From assembly GCA_011503125.2 (NCBI GenBank), contig WWBZ02000062.1:558001-622000 (forward strand): a stretch of 64,000 bases of DNA, written 5' to 3'. Source of the stretch: Botryosphaeria dothidea. Taxonomy: Eukaryota > Ascomycota > Dothideomycetes > Botryosphaeriales > Botryosphaeriaceae. Every line of letters begins with the position of its first letter. Position 1 is the stretch's first letter. The position numbers and the translations under genes were made by a program. The notes beneath the pieces are model-generated. The model saw only the letters and a list, made by a program, of their open reading frames with translations, ran no database searches and was not told the origin of the DNA. This document shows, piece after piece, positions 20,785 to 32,358 of the stretch.

Positions 20785-23127
20785 TCAAGCGTAAACATCA
20801 CCGAATTCTCTCAATGTCTCCTGAAGGATTGCCCTCCCCCTGGCCAGGTCCGGAGACTCAAGCTCCCAGTACTCCAAAAACGCCAGAATACGATCCATAT
20901 GCCTCCTCCAATCAGACGGCACATTAAGCCTCCCCGTCTTCAACGTAGCCAGTATAATGAGCCCGATCGAGAAAAGGCCTCTCCCCACAAAGTACGTTCC
21001 GTGGTGGCGGTGCTTGATCCCGACGGAAGAAGAAATGTGAAAGCAGTTGCGCAGGCATTTTTCAGCAAGCACCTGCACTCGCGGGTCGCGTTGGATGACT
21101 TCTTGCTTGTGCGTGGCGAGGAATAGGAAGGGCCGGTATAGCAAAGTATACATGTAGATCTCTCGAACTCGTATCATAAAAGCCAGCTCCTCTTGCGGCA
21201 CCTCTACCCCGGCGTATCCCACCGGGCGTTGGATGTGCTGGGACCTGGCAATAAACTTGAGCAATTTTACCAACATCTTCAAAGAAAGGTCATACCATTG
21301 CTCGATCTGAGATTCCAGCTCATGAGCTATCCCGATCATGCTTTCTAGATCCGACGATAGCCAGTCGTTATGGTCACCTTTGTAGAATGCATTGAGGATC
21401 CTGTTCGAGATGCGACGGCTGGATATCTCGGCTAAATAGTAGAACCAGCTCTTCTCAAAGATGTTTTCAAGCGGGGGGTCCCGAGTCTCGGAAGCCGAGC
21501 CTGGCAGGGTGGGGAAAAGCGGGCAGTCTAAGCTTGCCAGGCCCGATGGAGGAAGTGGAAGCTGCTCCCTGATTTCGCTACGTAGGCTGTCAGTTCAGAA
21601 GCGCAACAAGGCGGAGGGACGGCCAGTACCTGATTGACTTGAGACATGACCAATAGAGTCTATGCTCAAGGCTGAGAGTCGATGATGGCCTTGGTGTTGT
21701 CGGGTTTGAATTGCCGATTCGGTATACATGGATGACACCAGCAGCTCGGCTGAAGGACGTCTGTTTCAAACTTGTGAGCATGTTGCAAGCTTCGGGTTTA
21801 GGTAGAAGTCAAATACACTTACCCAAGCCTGAAGAGGCCGCAAAGAGTACATTTCATAGATACCCGACAAGAAAGAGCATTGTGCTGCAATGAGCGAAGT
21901 CCCGAGGAGGCCAATTCGTTTTCTGGATTCGGTATAATACGTCTCAGCTGTTGTATAGTTCTCTGTCTCTGACAAAGACGTCGCTTCCGCTGATGTGATT
22001 TGGGTGGTCTGAAACGGGGCTGAGAGGGCTCCCAGAGCGCAGACGATTAACTGAGGAGAAATCAATACTTGGTGGGCAAGATCTAAGGAGGAGGAACGCT
22101 CACCAGTAAGCATGATCGTGAAGACCATCCGAAACCGTGCTCCGAAATGGGTGTCGCCCATCTCATCAGATCCGTCGAGTCAAGCACAGGGTTCTTCGTG
22201 TGCACATTCTCCAGAAAAGCCTGGATCAGGTCGTGGACTTCCTCCTTCTGAATACCCTTGCCAGGCATCTTGCTGCGTTGAGCGGACTGTGCATCAGGCG
22301 CATCCGCGACCTCATCCGAGCCTGTGTCACCGTCAAAAGCGGTTGTGCACGGTGAATGTTCAAAAAGAGCGGCATTCAGATATTTGCGGTCATACTTGTT
22401 TCCAAAGATAGGCCACTCGAGCAGATGTGCAGCAGACATTGACGACGGGACTGATAACTCCAGGATTTCGATTTCATGAGCCGCCTCGTCGATAGCTGTG
22501 TTTGAAGCCATGGGAGGCTGAGCTGGAACGGCAGCTGGAGTTTGTGGCTGATTCGCTTGGCTCTCCAGCAAGCTCACAGCGTAATTTAGGCGTTCGAGGA
22601 TAGCGAGGCTGGCCGGGTCGAATCTGAGGCAGTCAGTATGGCGTGTGGAGGATGTTAAGACCTGATTCCGCGTACGAGGAGTGGTCGGCAGATGCATCTG
22701 CGTAGGAGCAACTGCAACCCAGCGAAAGACAGGAGCCGCACGATGGTCTTTGGTTATCACATTTTGTCTTACGGGCACGACAGATCTCGCAGGCAACCAG
22801 AGCACGCCTCCGGGGGTAGGACCGGGAAGTTCTTGCGTTTGTGCGCGGCCGTTTGCCATGCTCGTCCGCAGCATTATCGGAATCGAGGACTGGCAGTCTC
22901 CGCTTCGCTGCTGAAGAGGGCTCCGCAGCCTGCAACAAGTTGACTAAGTTGGGTAAGGTTTGCTGCTCAGGTGGTGCAATGACCCCTTGCCCCCGCATGT
23001 TGTCTGGTGGCGCATGGGGCAGCGACGACGGGCGGTAGGCGCAGCGGGGATCACCGGCCGGCCGCAGAGGTGACGCCAATGAGCGGGAGTCCCATGGGCC
23101 TGCTGCTCCTCCTGTCCCCGGATCCAT
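20785..23127 (-). CDS. Zn2Cys6 transcription factor with fungal-specific regulatory domain
   Basis: Five exons on the minus strand (23127-22676, 22623-22104, 22050-21823, 21760-21630, 21577-20785) join in frame to 707 residues; introns are 52-62 nt. The DNA-binding cluster ACEICRARKTKCDNQ...CGSCLSLGCSC has the Cx2Cx6Cx6Cx2Cx6C spacing at Cys113, 116, 123, 130, 133 and 140. It is preceded by a basic stretch (RSYPRRRAL). The linker SFDPASLAILERLNYAVSLL and the middle region (SGIYEMYSLRPLQAW, LSLEHRLYWSCLKS, REQLPLPPSGL) are typical of the fungal transcription-factor regulatory domain. Exon 1's donor GTACGC is weak but is the only one nearby that keeps the frame. The protein should bind CGG half-sites in the nucleus. 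A sugar transporter lies upstream in the same orientation and a GH43 gene is near, so control of sugar use is a reasonable guess, not shown. Confidence 0.85.
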
Positions 23128-24103
23128 GGAATCGGATGAAATTGCCGAGAATGATGAGAGGGTGTCGGGGAGTGTCGGCAGCGGATGCGAGGAACTTTAG
23201 CGCTTTTGTCAACGGCTCGCTGCCCCACACCTTCCCCCACGCCTCCCGCAAATGACTCGCACGGGGCAATGACGAAATATGAAGCAGTCGATTCGAAAAC
23301 CACTGCAACACCATACACAATTTTCCACTTCCCCAGATAGACCTTTGAAGAGACACCGATGATGTTTCCGTCCGGACAAAAGCTTGGATATCGCGCACTA
23401 ATTCTGCACTAAAAGCATTGCGATAGTGAGAACAGACGTAGAGTTCAAGCATTCGTCGCGGTGGAATTTTCTGCGATTCAACTACATATTTAGGTCTGGA
23501 CGAATCTCACAAGAACTAGACTAGTCATCCGCCTTTCGGAAACACTGATGGTTCTCGGTGATTTACGTCCCTGCAATGCTAAACTCTCCGTGCGGCGGTG
23601 CTGCTGCTGCTGTAAAAACACCGCAATACCGGACCGAGACCCGGCCGAGTCCTCGGGTCACCACCATCCGAAGCGTCAGGATATAGCGAGCCCTCGTCAC
23701 CAAAATAGTCTAGTCCAGCGACTCAGGCACCCTTGAGCTTGACTGTTCAGGAAAAGTGGCACTCCCCACGGTTAAACCCTGGCTTTCACCCCAGACACTA
23801 TTGCGAATGTCCATGATTTGGCAGACTTCAGTTCCCTGTTGGCATATCCATTCGTATTTCGCGATCATCAGTTCGGCATGGAACGTGAGATCCAACAAGT
23901 TTTACGCATTCCGCTTCTCAGTCTCGCATGCTGCCTCTGCAACTGCATATCATACTCGCGAAAAACAAATTCATGCAAGGTGCTTGGAGTAACACGAGAA
24001 CAACGATATCCGTACTTGCAAAGGCGTGTGAATGATCTATTTCATTGCAGATCTATGAAACTCTCTCCACCAAGCCATCGCCCGATCCCTTGTCTCATTA
24101 CTC
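23128..24103. other. Intergenic region between regulator and sugar transporter
   Basis: This holds the regulator's promoter and the transporter's 3' flank. A short GCT run occurs near 23600. No gene or strong motif seen. Confidence 0.5.
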
Positions 24104-25859
24104 TCACTTGCTCCCGCTATCCACCATCTCCAACCTCTCCTGCATCGCCTCCTTCTCCGCAGCAAACGCGGCGCCTGTCGTCGCGGACTCGGGCACCGCA
24201 TCCTCGCCGTCAAACACCATCGCAATGCGCTCGAGCGTCAAGCCCTTGGTCTCCGGATACCAGAACCACACGGTGATGCCGTAGAGGACGATGAACACCA
24301 CGAAAACGATGTAGTACTTCCAGCCGATGGCGTCGAGCGCGATGGGGTTGACGAAGGTGTTGAAGAAGATGGCGCTGACGGTCGTGACCCAGGTGACGGC
24401 GTTGCCCTTGGAGCGGAGCTGGTAGGGCCAGATCTCGCAGGGGTAGGCGGTCAGGAGTGGGGTCAGCGCGATATCGTATCTGAACGCACATCATTATTAA
24501 TTTTCTCGATGACGGATTGGGAAGGGATTACGTACCCAGCGTAGAAGATGAACAGGAAAGGCACCACGGCGATGCCGACGGACGAAGCACCCGTCTCGGC
24601 GAAGGAGCCGGACAGGCCGGTTATGACGACATAGGCGACGAGCTCGATGGCGGCGGAGCTGAGGAAGAGCACGCGTCTGCCCAGCTTGTCCACCGAGACG
24701 GCGGCAAGGACGGAGAAGATCAGGTTCCAGATCTGGAGGCAGCCGGAGATGAGGAGTTGGTGGCTGAAGTTGGTGATTCCTGCGGTATTGAGCACTAGTG
24801 CCAAGTAGTACTGGAGTTGGATCACTTCATGTCAGCCTATTTGCATCGCAATGGGGAAGTTTCGTTTGCTTACGCTGACGACGCCGTTACCGGTCCACTG
24901 CGCAAAGATACCGAGTGTGATCGTGATGAAGAGCCTGCGCCGGTTGCCAGGTGTCTTGATCATATCGGCATACGAAGTCTTCTCTCCAGCAAGCTTGTCG
25001 GCCCTAATGGCCTCCTCAATCGACGCGACTTCGTAGGCAACGAGAGGAGAAGCGACGTCTCCGGCACCGTGACAGACGCCCAAGAGGCTCCGAGCTTCCT
25101 CGGTCCTGTCCATGGAGATGAGCCATCTCGGGCTCTCCGGGACGAAGATCAAGCCAGGGACGGCCAGCGCCGGAAGCGCGATCTGAAAGAGCGACGGCAG
25201 ACGCCAGCTCCAAGAAGACTCGAGGTTGCGGGTGCCGAAGCAGATCCAAGCGGCGACAATGCTGCCGGCGTGCCAGCCGCAGTTGTAGAGGGCGTTGACG
25301 ATGCCGCGGTGGGTCGGGTAGGCGATTTCGTTGATCAGGACGGGGATGGAGGCGCCGATCCAGCTGCCGGCCACACCGATGAAGAAACGCGCGGCGACGA
25401 AGGCGGCGACGTTGTGGGCTGACGTCTGCAGGGCAGTCCCCAGAATCAGGAACACCACGCCGACCCACACACCCAGCTTGCGACCCCACCGGTTAGCGAC
25501 GTAGGCTGCGGGCGGGAAGCATACTCCCACACCGAGCCAGTAGATGGCGTTGATGAAACCAAGCCACTCTCCGGCAGGGTAGTCCATGAACTCGTTCCAT
25601 TGGGTCAGGGCTTGGAGACTGTTCATGAGTGTTCCATCATAGCCGTTGGCAGATGCTACCAAGGTATTAGCGATGCATGTGGCAGTGTCGAAAAGCTTGA
25701 ATGGTGTGGCGTACAGAACATCAGAATGGAGCCGATGCTCAGGTTAAGCTTCAGCAAGTGACTTTGCTTCCACCATGGTCTGTTGTCCTTTGGCAGAACA
25801 GCTGCAAGCTCATCCTCAACAGAAGCTTGAGGGGCGGGGTTAGACTTGGGTTTGCCCAT
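24104..25859 (-). CDS. MFS sugar transporter (lactose permease/hexose transporter type)
   Basis: Four exons (25859-25715, 25655-24874, 24810-24536, 24479-24104) join in frame to 525 residues; introns are 56-63 nt. It is a 12-helix plasma-membrane sugar porter. Signatures are SSANGYDGTLMNSLQAL in helix 1, RWGRKLGVWVG after helix 2, VPESPRWLISM at the end of helix 6, YEVASIEEAI in the central loop, QWTGNGVVSYYLALVLNTAG in helix 7, YDIALTPLLTAYPCEIWPYQ near helix 10 and YPETKGLTLERIA at the C-terminus. The GNGVVSYYL and PCEIWPY forms are typical of the fungal LAC12-like branch (lactose, cellobiose and pentose oligomer porters). The substrate is not determinable here. The start ATG is supported by a short hydrophilic cytosolic N-terminus (MGKPKSNPAPQAS). 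Confidence 0.92.
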
Positions 25860-28800
25860 TGTGAAGGAAGGGAAGGAGGTGGCGGAGGTCAGGAAGATCG
25901 CGGGCGTGGGCGTGAGGGGCGTGCCATCACCGGGCACCTTATACACAAGACGCGATGGGAGGCCGAACCCCATATAAGGTTGTGCAACGTCTGGGGATTC
26001 GGGGGTTAGTGTGGGGCGGCTGCATTGGGCAGGGACGGGGACAGACGAAGATCTTGGGGAGCGGCGCGTAGTGCGAACGGATACGACCGCGCGGCAGCCA
26101 CTTCGGCACAACTTCACAGCTTTGCCAAGGCTGCCGTCCGATGTCCGACTATCCAGTGTTTCGAGAGCCTTTGTTTGCCTGTGAGGTGCCACTGCTGTTG
26201 CGAGACATCATGCGAGGTCTCGCGTTGCAGTGCTGGACTGAACTCTCGAGGACGTGATTCCAGACCTCAAAGCCTGGGAAGCGTCGGAACACTTTTCGGT
26301 TGTCTCCTTTTCTTCGGTAAAACATGACTCGGTGGGGTCCTGTGCTCCATGTGCTTTGCGCATTTGTACAAGGCAGCTCCACAGTGCACCTCGTGCTGTC
26401 GTGGTGTATACGATTTCACTCGCATGATGAACCACTTGGCTCCCAAATGTGACTGCGTGACGTCGGATCTGCCTTCTTGGTAACGGCAGTAACCATCTCA
26501 TTGGAGCCTTGGCTTCCCATTCCAGGATGCGGCGTCATCTACTGACCAGACACGCGGCAATACTAATCAGTGCCGGAGTCGATGCCAGCGCTGCCGAGAT
26601 CCAATATTTGCAGGATGCAGGACGAACCACTGAGCATCGCGAGATGCGAACAAGTGTTTCCCGCCACTGAGAGCGAACCGGTTGCATCTGTTTACAGTTA
26701 CGTCAGCATGCCTTTCGTCTTTCTACGGCACCAGTCTCGTAGTAGGTGTCACATCCGTTTACTTGCATCCGAGCCCGGGGTGGCTGACACCCGCTCCCGA
26801 GGTGGTGCCGGCAGCGCCTCGTTCTTGACCTTGTCGGCTCTGTTTCCTGTCCGGGTTCTATTCCTCTTCAGGTAATTTCTTGTCTGTTAGGGGCCACCAT
26901 GGGATGCTTCTGGCGCCATCTTCCACTCCCGGGAATAAGCGGCGCCCGTTTATGCAATTCTCCGTGTCACAATGCTTGGCTTCCCCAACCTACCCCCGCA
27001 CGTAGCTTTGCAGGTAACGCAGCAGATGTGAGAAAGGAGGAAGCTCGTTGCCGAGTTTGAAACACGCATGAGGCTGAGCCCTCCATCGAGATTGGTCGCA
27101 AGGTTCCCCGCCCATTCGTCCTCGGCAGAACATTTTATCTTCCAGGGCCGATCCAGCTTCCGGTTCAGCGTTGTCTTCTCAGGACTTTGCCGGTTGTGGC
27201 GCTAACCGCTGGCTGGGATATCCTTTTGGACCTCGCTGTGACTGGAGGCCTATCGGCCGAAATCTCGCTGCAACAATGCAACGCCAGCTCGGCAACTCTC
27301 TCTCCGGCACCATCGTTTGATTCGTAGCGGGTCTTTTCCCTCGGCATCCTTACGTACACATCACCGAAGACCGGCCTCTCTATGTCTTGTCATGGCTCTG
27401 CGCAAGAATGGCAACAAATGTCGAATACGCCGCGCACGATATCCGACTTTGAAGAAGAACTGGCTCGAATCCTCTGAGTGGCGTGACGGTCCGGGTGGCG
27501 GTGTGACTATGAAGCATCAAACCGCCGAAGTACGCTGAACTCATTGAGTCTGGATGCATCTACTACATCCATTCCTGTCGAGCTTCTCGGGCGAGGCGTG
27601 CGTGGCCCCGGCTTTTCATTTAGTGTTTGTATCTCCAACTTGCGGCCCATGCGCCCCCATTTCGATTTTCCTCCCAGCGAAGTATGGGACTGGTTGTATT
27701 GTCACATCACTGCAAATCCTCTGCCCTGTGCTCTAAGACCATCTTTGGGGTTATAAGGCGACATGATCAGCCATTGCTGCTGAAGTTGGACTTAAACTTC
27801 TTTCCTCAGGTGTCTGCAAAGTCCAGCCTCTCCTCTGTGGTGAACGGCGTCGCGGAATGGTCGGACATGGCATAACGCTGCTGTTCTCGAACCTCATAGC
27901 CTCGTAGACCTTTCTTCGCCGCTTATCAGACACGTTCGCACAGAGGTCTGCGCACCGCCACGTCTCAGGGGCGTGGCACACTGAAAAAGGACGGAGCGGG
28001 GCCCCCGCTCGGACGCACCCCTTCGACTTCGGCATCAGGCGGTAACTTTGTGAGAAGCTTTCGCTCATCAATGTACAATGGAATATGGAAGCGTACGGCC
28101 TCAATTCCACTGTCAGCCCGCATTGAGGCTGTTCCTTTCAATGACCCAGAGCTGGAGTTCAGGATAATGCAGAAGCGCGAAGTCATACTGATGTGTATGG
28201 CTGATCTCTTCTTGCTAAAATATGAGATTGGAGTAAAATTAGGGGCTCTGATCCAGTGATTCGGCAATGAGGAGGAAGTGATCCACGTCTTGAACGACTT
28301 GTCATTGTAACTTCAGGATGAAAGCACAGGCCTGAGAACATGGACTGGTCTCGCGTTGAATGGTAGAATAATTGCCGGAATCGCATGTTTGTTCTGAATA
28401 ATAATGGTGCCCGTTATTTAGTGATATAGATTTGAAGTGATTTTTGAGGAGCGACTGTCCACAGTAATGGTGACACTTGAATCCGAACGGCTGCTTCAAG
28501 TAAGGATGTGTGTGAGTGGTTTGGCATGCTGCGGTACACTTGAATGGAGATCACACAGCTCTTACGTCATGAAGTTCTCAAGGGTATTCCCAATTCACTC
28601 CCTGTTATATCGCTGTAGTACAGATTTCGATGTTCAAGAGCGTCGAATTCACTCTTTCTTGTTAATTAGTTGTCGTCCCCAAGCGAGAAACCGAGACTAA
28701 TTGTAGCGAATAAGTGATTTTTCTGGAAGAACTAGCTTCTGTTCAATACTACGCGGTCAGCCATCTTAAATGACGTATACGGAACTGAAACAGTCGTCCA

Positions 28801-29111
28801 GACGTAGATGTTTAGGGCGATCGATAACATGCACATCCGGACAAACGCTCCAGTTCCGTATGTGTACGTTCATACGCTGCTGCAAGACTCGGACTCGGGC
28901 TTCTTCGGTATCAAAAAGCCTGCAGCTCTTACCTTATTCAGTCACAGCGCAGAGCCGCAAATGGCCAGAGAGGATCAGAGGAGACGACCGAATCCCCTCG
29001 TGGTCCGCGCGCCCAAACGCCACCCAAAAAAAAAAATTCTCGTCCACCCCACACCTAACACAACCACAAAGATGCGACGAACGGACAAAAGGAAGGCAAA
29101 ACAAAAGAAAT
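25860..29111. other. Gene-poor region of about 3.2 kb
   Basis: This contains the sugar transporter's promoter and leader at the left. Elsewhere only short overlapping frames on both strands are present, with no motif, intron structure or repeat I can defend. The composition becomes more AT-rich after 28.2 kb. Confidence 0.45.
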
Positions 29112-29182
29112 GACCACACCAGGGGTCGAACCTGGAATCTCTTGATTCGTAGTCAAGCGCCTTGCCATTGGGCCATGCGGCC
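29112..29182 (-). tRNA. tRNA-Arg (anticodon ACG)
   Basis: On the minus strand the 71-nt sequence folds as a complete cloverleaf. The seven-pair acceptor stem is GGCCGCA / TGTGGTC (two G-U pairs). The anticodon stem CTTGA / TCAAG encloses the loop CTACGAA, giving anticodon ACG (read as inosine-CG, arginine). The T arm contains GGTTCGACC. There is no intron. An A-run on the plus strand at about 29103-29106 gives TTTT just after the gene, which is a Pol III terminator. Confidence 0.95.
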
Positions 29183-30295
29183 AGTTGTAACAACTGGGAG
29201 TGTTGTTGGAACCAACCAGGCTGTTTTCCTAGTGGTTGTTAGACAATAGCGCCACTTGAGCGATATATGTCCCGTAACATTTGGGATGATGCGTAGGATA
29301 ATGCTACTCTGATGTGAAACATGGCTTTGGTGTGTAGGGAAGCGTATTGTGTGCAGAGAAGAGGTTGTGGAAATGGTGGCAGCGCAGACATGAACGTTTT
29401 GACTGTCCCTGTTTACGTAGTGGAATGCACCGACTATGCTGAATGTCCCTCTCCAACAGGAATTAGCATGTGAGGGGCCCGGTGCGTGCTATGTCTGGCT
29501 GTCTGGCTGAGTTTTCCATGGGCCGAGATATTGCCGTGGCCATTCAGATTCGTCCGAATTTGATACCAGTAACCGATTAAGTTCGACTGTTGACAGAAGA
29601 TAAGCTTGACAGACGTGGCTGATCGGTCCGGATAGATCGTCGTACGGGGTTGGGCTAGAGTCTATTGCAGGAGCAGTACAACCATCATCATCACCCATGG
29701 GGAGTTGAAGCAGCCGTCTGGATGTTTTGTACATACGACAAACCTGACAACAGGACAGGTGCATCCTGACGGCTGATTCAGCTTACCACGTGCGACCGGG
29801 TAGAAGCCTCTCGTGACTCTACGAGGCATTTTCAGAATGCAAAGAAACAATTGGCGTAGAGACGCTAAAATATAGCGGACAGACCAATGCACATCAGAAT
29901 TCCCCAATCAGGACTGCCCATTCTGTCCGAGTGCCTCGCGACAGAATCATGACTTTGGAGCGTAGCAGCGCAATCACTCGGCTGTTTCTCCTGGAGAAGG
30001 TCTTATCCAGCGGTCATTCGACATGGAAACTCAGGTATTAGACTTCCTGGACAAGCAAGGATGCATCATGGAAAGAAAGATGCAGAAGGAATAAGAAATC
30101 AAGTTCCAATAGGATGAGTTTACCTTTTTAAGAGAAGGGGAAGCTGCAGGTAAAAATACCTTTGGCATGAGAAACAATAGAAGTAACGGCTTGCAATGCG
30201 TAAAGTAGAAGAGTGAGAAAAAAAAGATGAGGGAGAGTGAGAAAGGTGATGACTCTTGCCATCAATTATAGCAGGAAGGGTTAGTGACGAATATT
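29183..30295. other. Intergenic region without a supported gene
   Basis: Short overlapping frames only. The 5' flank of the tRNA lies at the left. Nothing else seen. Confidence 0.45.
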
Positions 30296-30335
30296 GAAAA
30301 AGAAGAGAAAAGAGAGAAAAAGAGAAGAGAGAAAA
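30296..30335 (+). repeat. Forty-base uninterrupted polypurine tract
   Basis: The plus strand from 30296 to 30335 contains only A and G, inside a broader purine-rich zone from about 30195. Such tracts are low-complexity and can form triplex DNA. It lies about 640 nt upstream of the BAR-domain gene. Confidence 0.7.
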
Positions 30336-30970
30336 CAGTTGCATTTCGAGTGCAAACATAGAGGCTCGGCCTAGGCGTTCGACAAAACACATCGGAGAAG
30401 CAAGGGAGAAACGATACGGTGTTCTCATTGGAGGGCTACGCACCGCAACGGCCGGGTGTGGTCGCAAGTCCAAAATGCTTAAATAGGTAAATCCAAGGGC
30501 AAATCGTTAGGAAGAAGGCTGATTCGTAGCGTAAGCCGTATAACAGCATCGGACTAGCGCAAGGCTGCAGGGCTCCGATTGAGAAGGGCGGAGAATGATT
30601 GATGAATAGGCGTCCAATGGAAACGTGTCCGTTGCGCAGGCATGTACATATATACACGTGAAGTTGTAGGCAGAAACCAAAGCTGGAGGATCAGAACGCA
30701 GAGGAGGATGGAGAGGCAGGCTGCGCTGTTTAGGAGCAGGCAGGAGCGGGGATGAAACAGGCGGGTCGAGGGGAATGTGTCGTGTAGAGTAGATGGGCGG
30801 GCGGGAGCTGGGGAGCTGCGGGCTGGCTGCCGGGCAGGTGCGCCTTGCCGTTCCAAGCCACGCCCTGGCAACTGGACCTCACATGCACGATCGCGACTTC
30901 TTGTCCTCGTCCACAACACTGCACCGGCACCAATACGTTTGCACCCCCTCCTCCACAATCCACCGCCACC

Positions 30971-32358
30971 ATGGACAAATTCCAGGCCTTCGGCAAGAAC
31001 TTCTCGTACGTCGTCCGCCCGATTCCCGCTACCTCCCTCCACGCGCCCGCGCCCGCCGACTCTACGAGCAACAGCCGCCTGCCTGCCTGCCTGCCTGCCT
31101 GCCTATCTCCCGACCCATCGCTAACCTCTCGGCCGCCGCAGTGCCTCTTTCACCCCCTTCGCTGCCCGCACCCAGCAGTATGTCAAGGAGCAATTGGGCC
31201 AGGCTGAGGATAAGGTACTGCCCCCGCCGCCCTCTCTCACGCCGCCCGACCGCTGATGTTCTCCGTTTCCTGCAGACCCAGCTCCCGCCCGACTACATCG
31301 AGCTCGAGAAGCGCGTCGACGCCCTGAAGCAGGTCCACCAGAAGATGCTGCAGGTTACGTGCGTGCTCCCGCCCGCTGCCGCCGCGCCTCTCCGTCCCCG
31401 CTCCGCTGACTCCAACCAGCTCGCAATACACCAACGAAGCCTACGACTACCCCACAAACATCCGCGAGTCGTTTAACGACCTGGGCCGCACTGTGTCTGA
31501 GAAGGTCACTCTGCTCTCCTCGGCCACTTCTCCCGCCGAGGCCCAGGCTGCCCTGACTGCCCCGCCGTCGGCCAAGCCCCAGCCCAAGACCTTCAGTCAC
31601 GCAATCGCCCGCGCCTCCCTGAACAGCTCTACTCTCCTCAACCAGGACCACGGCAGCGCCTCCGAAGACCCCTTGGCCACCGCCCTCGAGAAGTATGCCG
31701 TTTCAATGGAGAAGGTCGGCGAGGCCCGCCTGGCCCAGGACGCCCAGATCCAGAGTCGCTTCCTTGCTGGCTGGAGCACTACCTTGAACACGAACATCAT
31801 GTTTGCCACCCGTGCTCGAAAGCAGGTCGAGAATGCCCGTCTGAGTTTGGATGCCACCAAGGCCAAGGCTAAGGGTGGTTCTTTCCCCCTCCCTGGAGCG
31901 AAGAAGGATGGAGAAGAGGAGCACATCTCCGAGGAGGCCAGGGCACAGATTGAGCAGGCTGAGGATGAATTTGTCGGCCAGACTGAGGAGGCAGTAGGCG
32001 TCATGAAAAACGTACGGTTCCCCCACCCTTCATCGGACATTTTGGAGAAGGCTGGCATGGCTAACATGGGTTCCCCGGAATGCAGGTCCTGGACACTCCC
32101 GAGCCGCTTCGTAATCTCGCCGACCTCATCGCTGCTCAGCTCGAGTACCACAAGAAGGCCTACGAGATCCTGAGCGAGCTGGCTCCCGTCGTTGATCAAC
32201 TGCAGGTCGAGCAGGAGGTGCGTCATCACGATTGATCGTATCTTGATCTGAACACACGCTCTTGTTTTTCCACACCGCCACAGCTTCGAGAAAGCGCGAA
32301 TCTAACACCAAAATGGGAGCAATAGGCAAGCTACCGCAAGAGCCGTGAGGGCGCGTGA
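30971..32358 (+). CDS. BAR-domain protein (endophilin-like membrane-curvature protein)
   Basis: Six exons (30971-31005, 31142-31214, 31276-31358, 31420-32011, 32086-32217, 32326-32358) join in frame to 315 residues. The ATG sits in a CCACCATGG context. BAR domains are dimeric three-helix coiled coils that bind and bend membranes, acting in vesicle trafficking and endocytosis. The N-terminal MDKFQAFGKNFSASFTPFAA is an amphipathic-type start. It is followed by ELEKRVDALKQVHQKMLQVT, YDYPTNIRESFNDLGRTVSE, DPLATALEKYAVSMEKVGEA, a helix with RARKQVENARLSLDATKAK and AQLEYHKKAYEILSELAPVV, all standard fungal BAR segments. The last exon is only 33 nt and encodes ASYRKSREGA, preceded by the longest intron after exon 1 (108 nt). 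Intron 1 holds a CCTG microsatellite. There are no SH3 or other extra domains. Confidence 0.88.
31078..31103 (+). repeat. CCTG tetranucleotide microsatellite in BAR gene intron 1
   Basis: About six tandem GCCT/CCTG units lie between 31078 and 31103, inside the 136-nt first intron and upstream of its acceptor at 31141. Confidence 0.8.
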
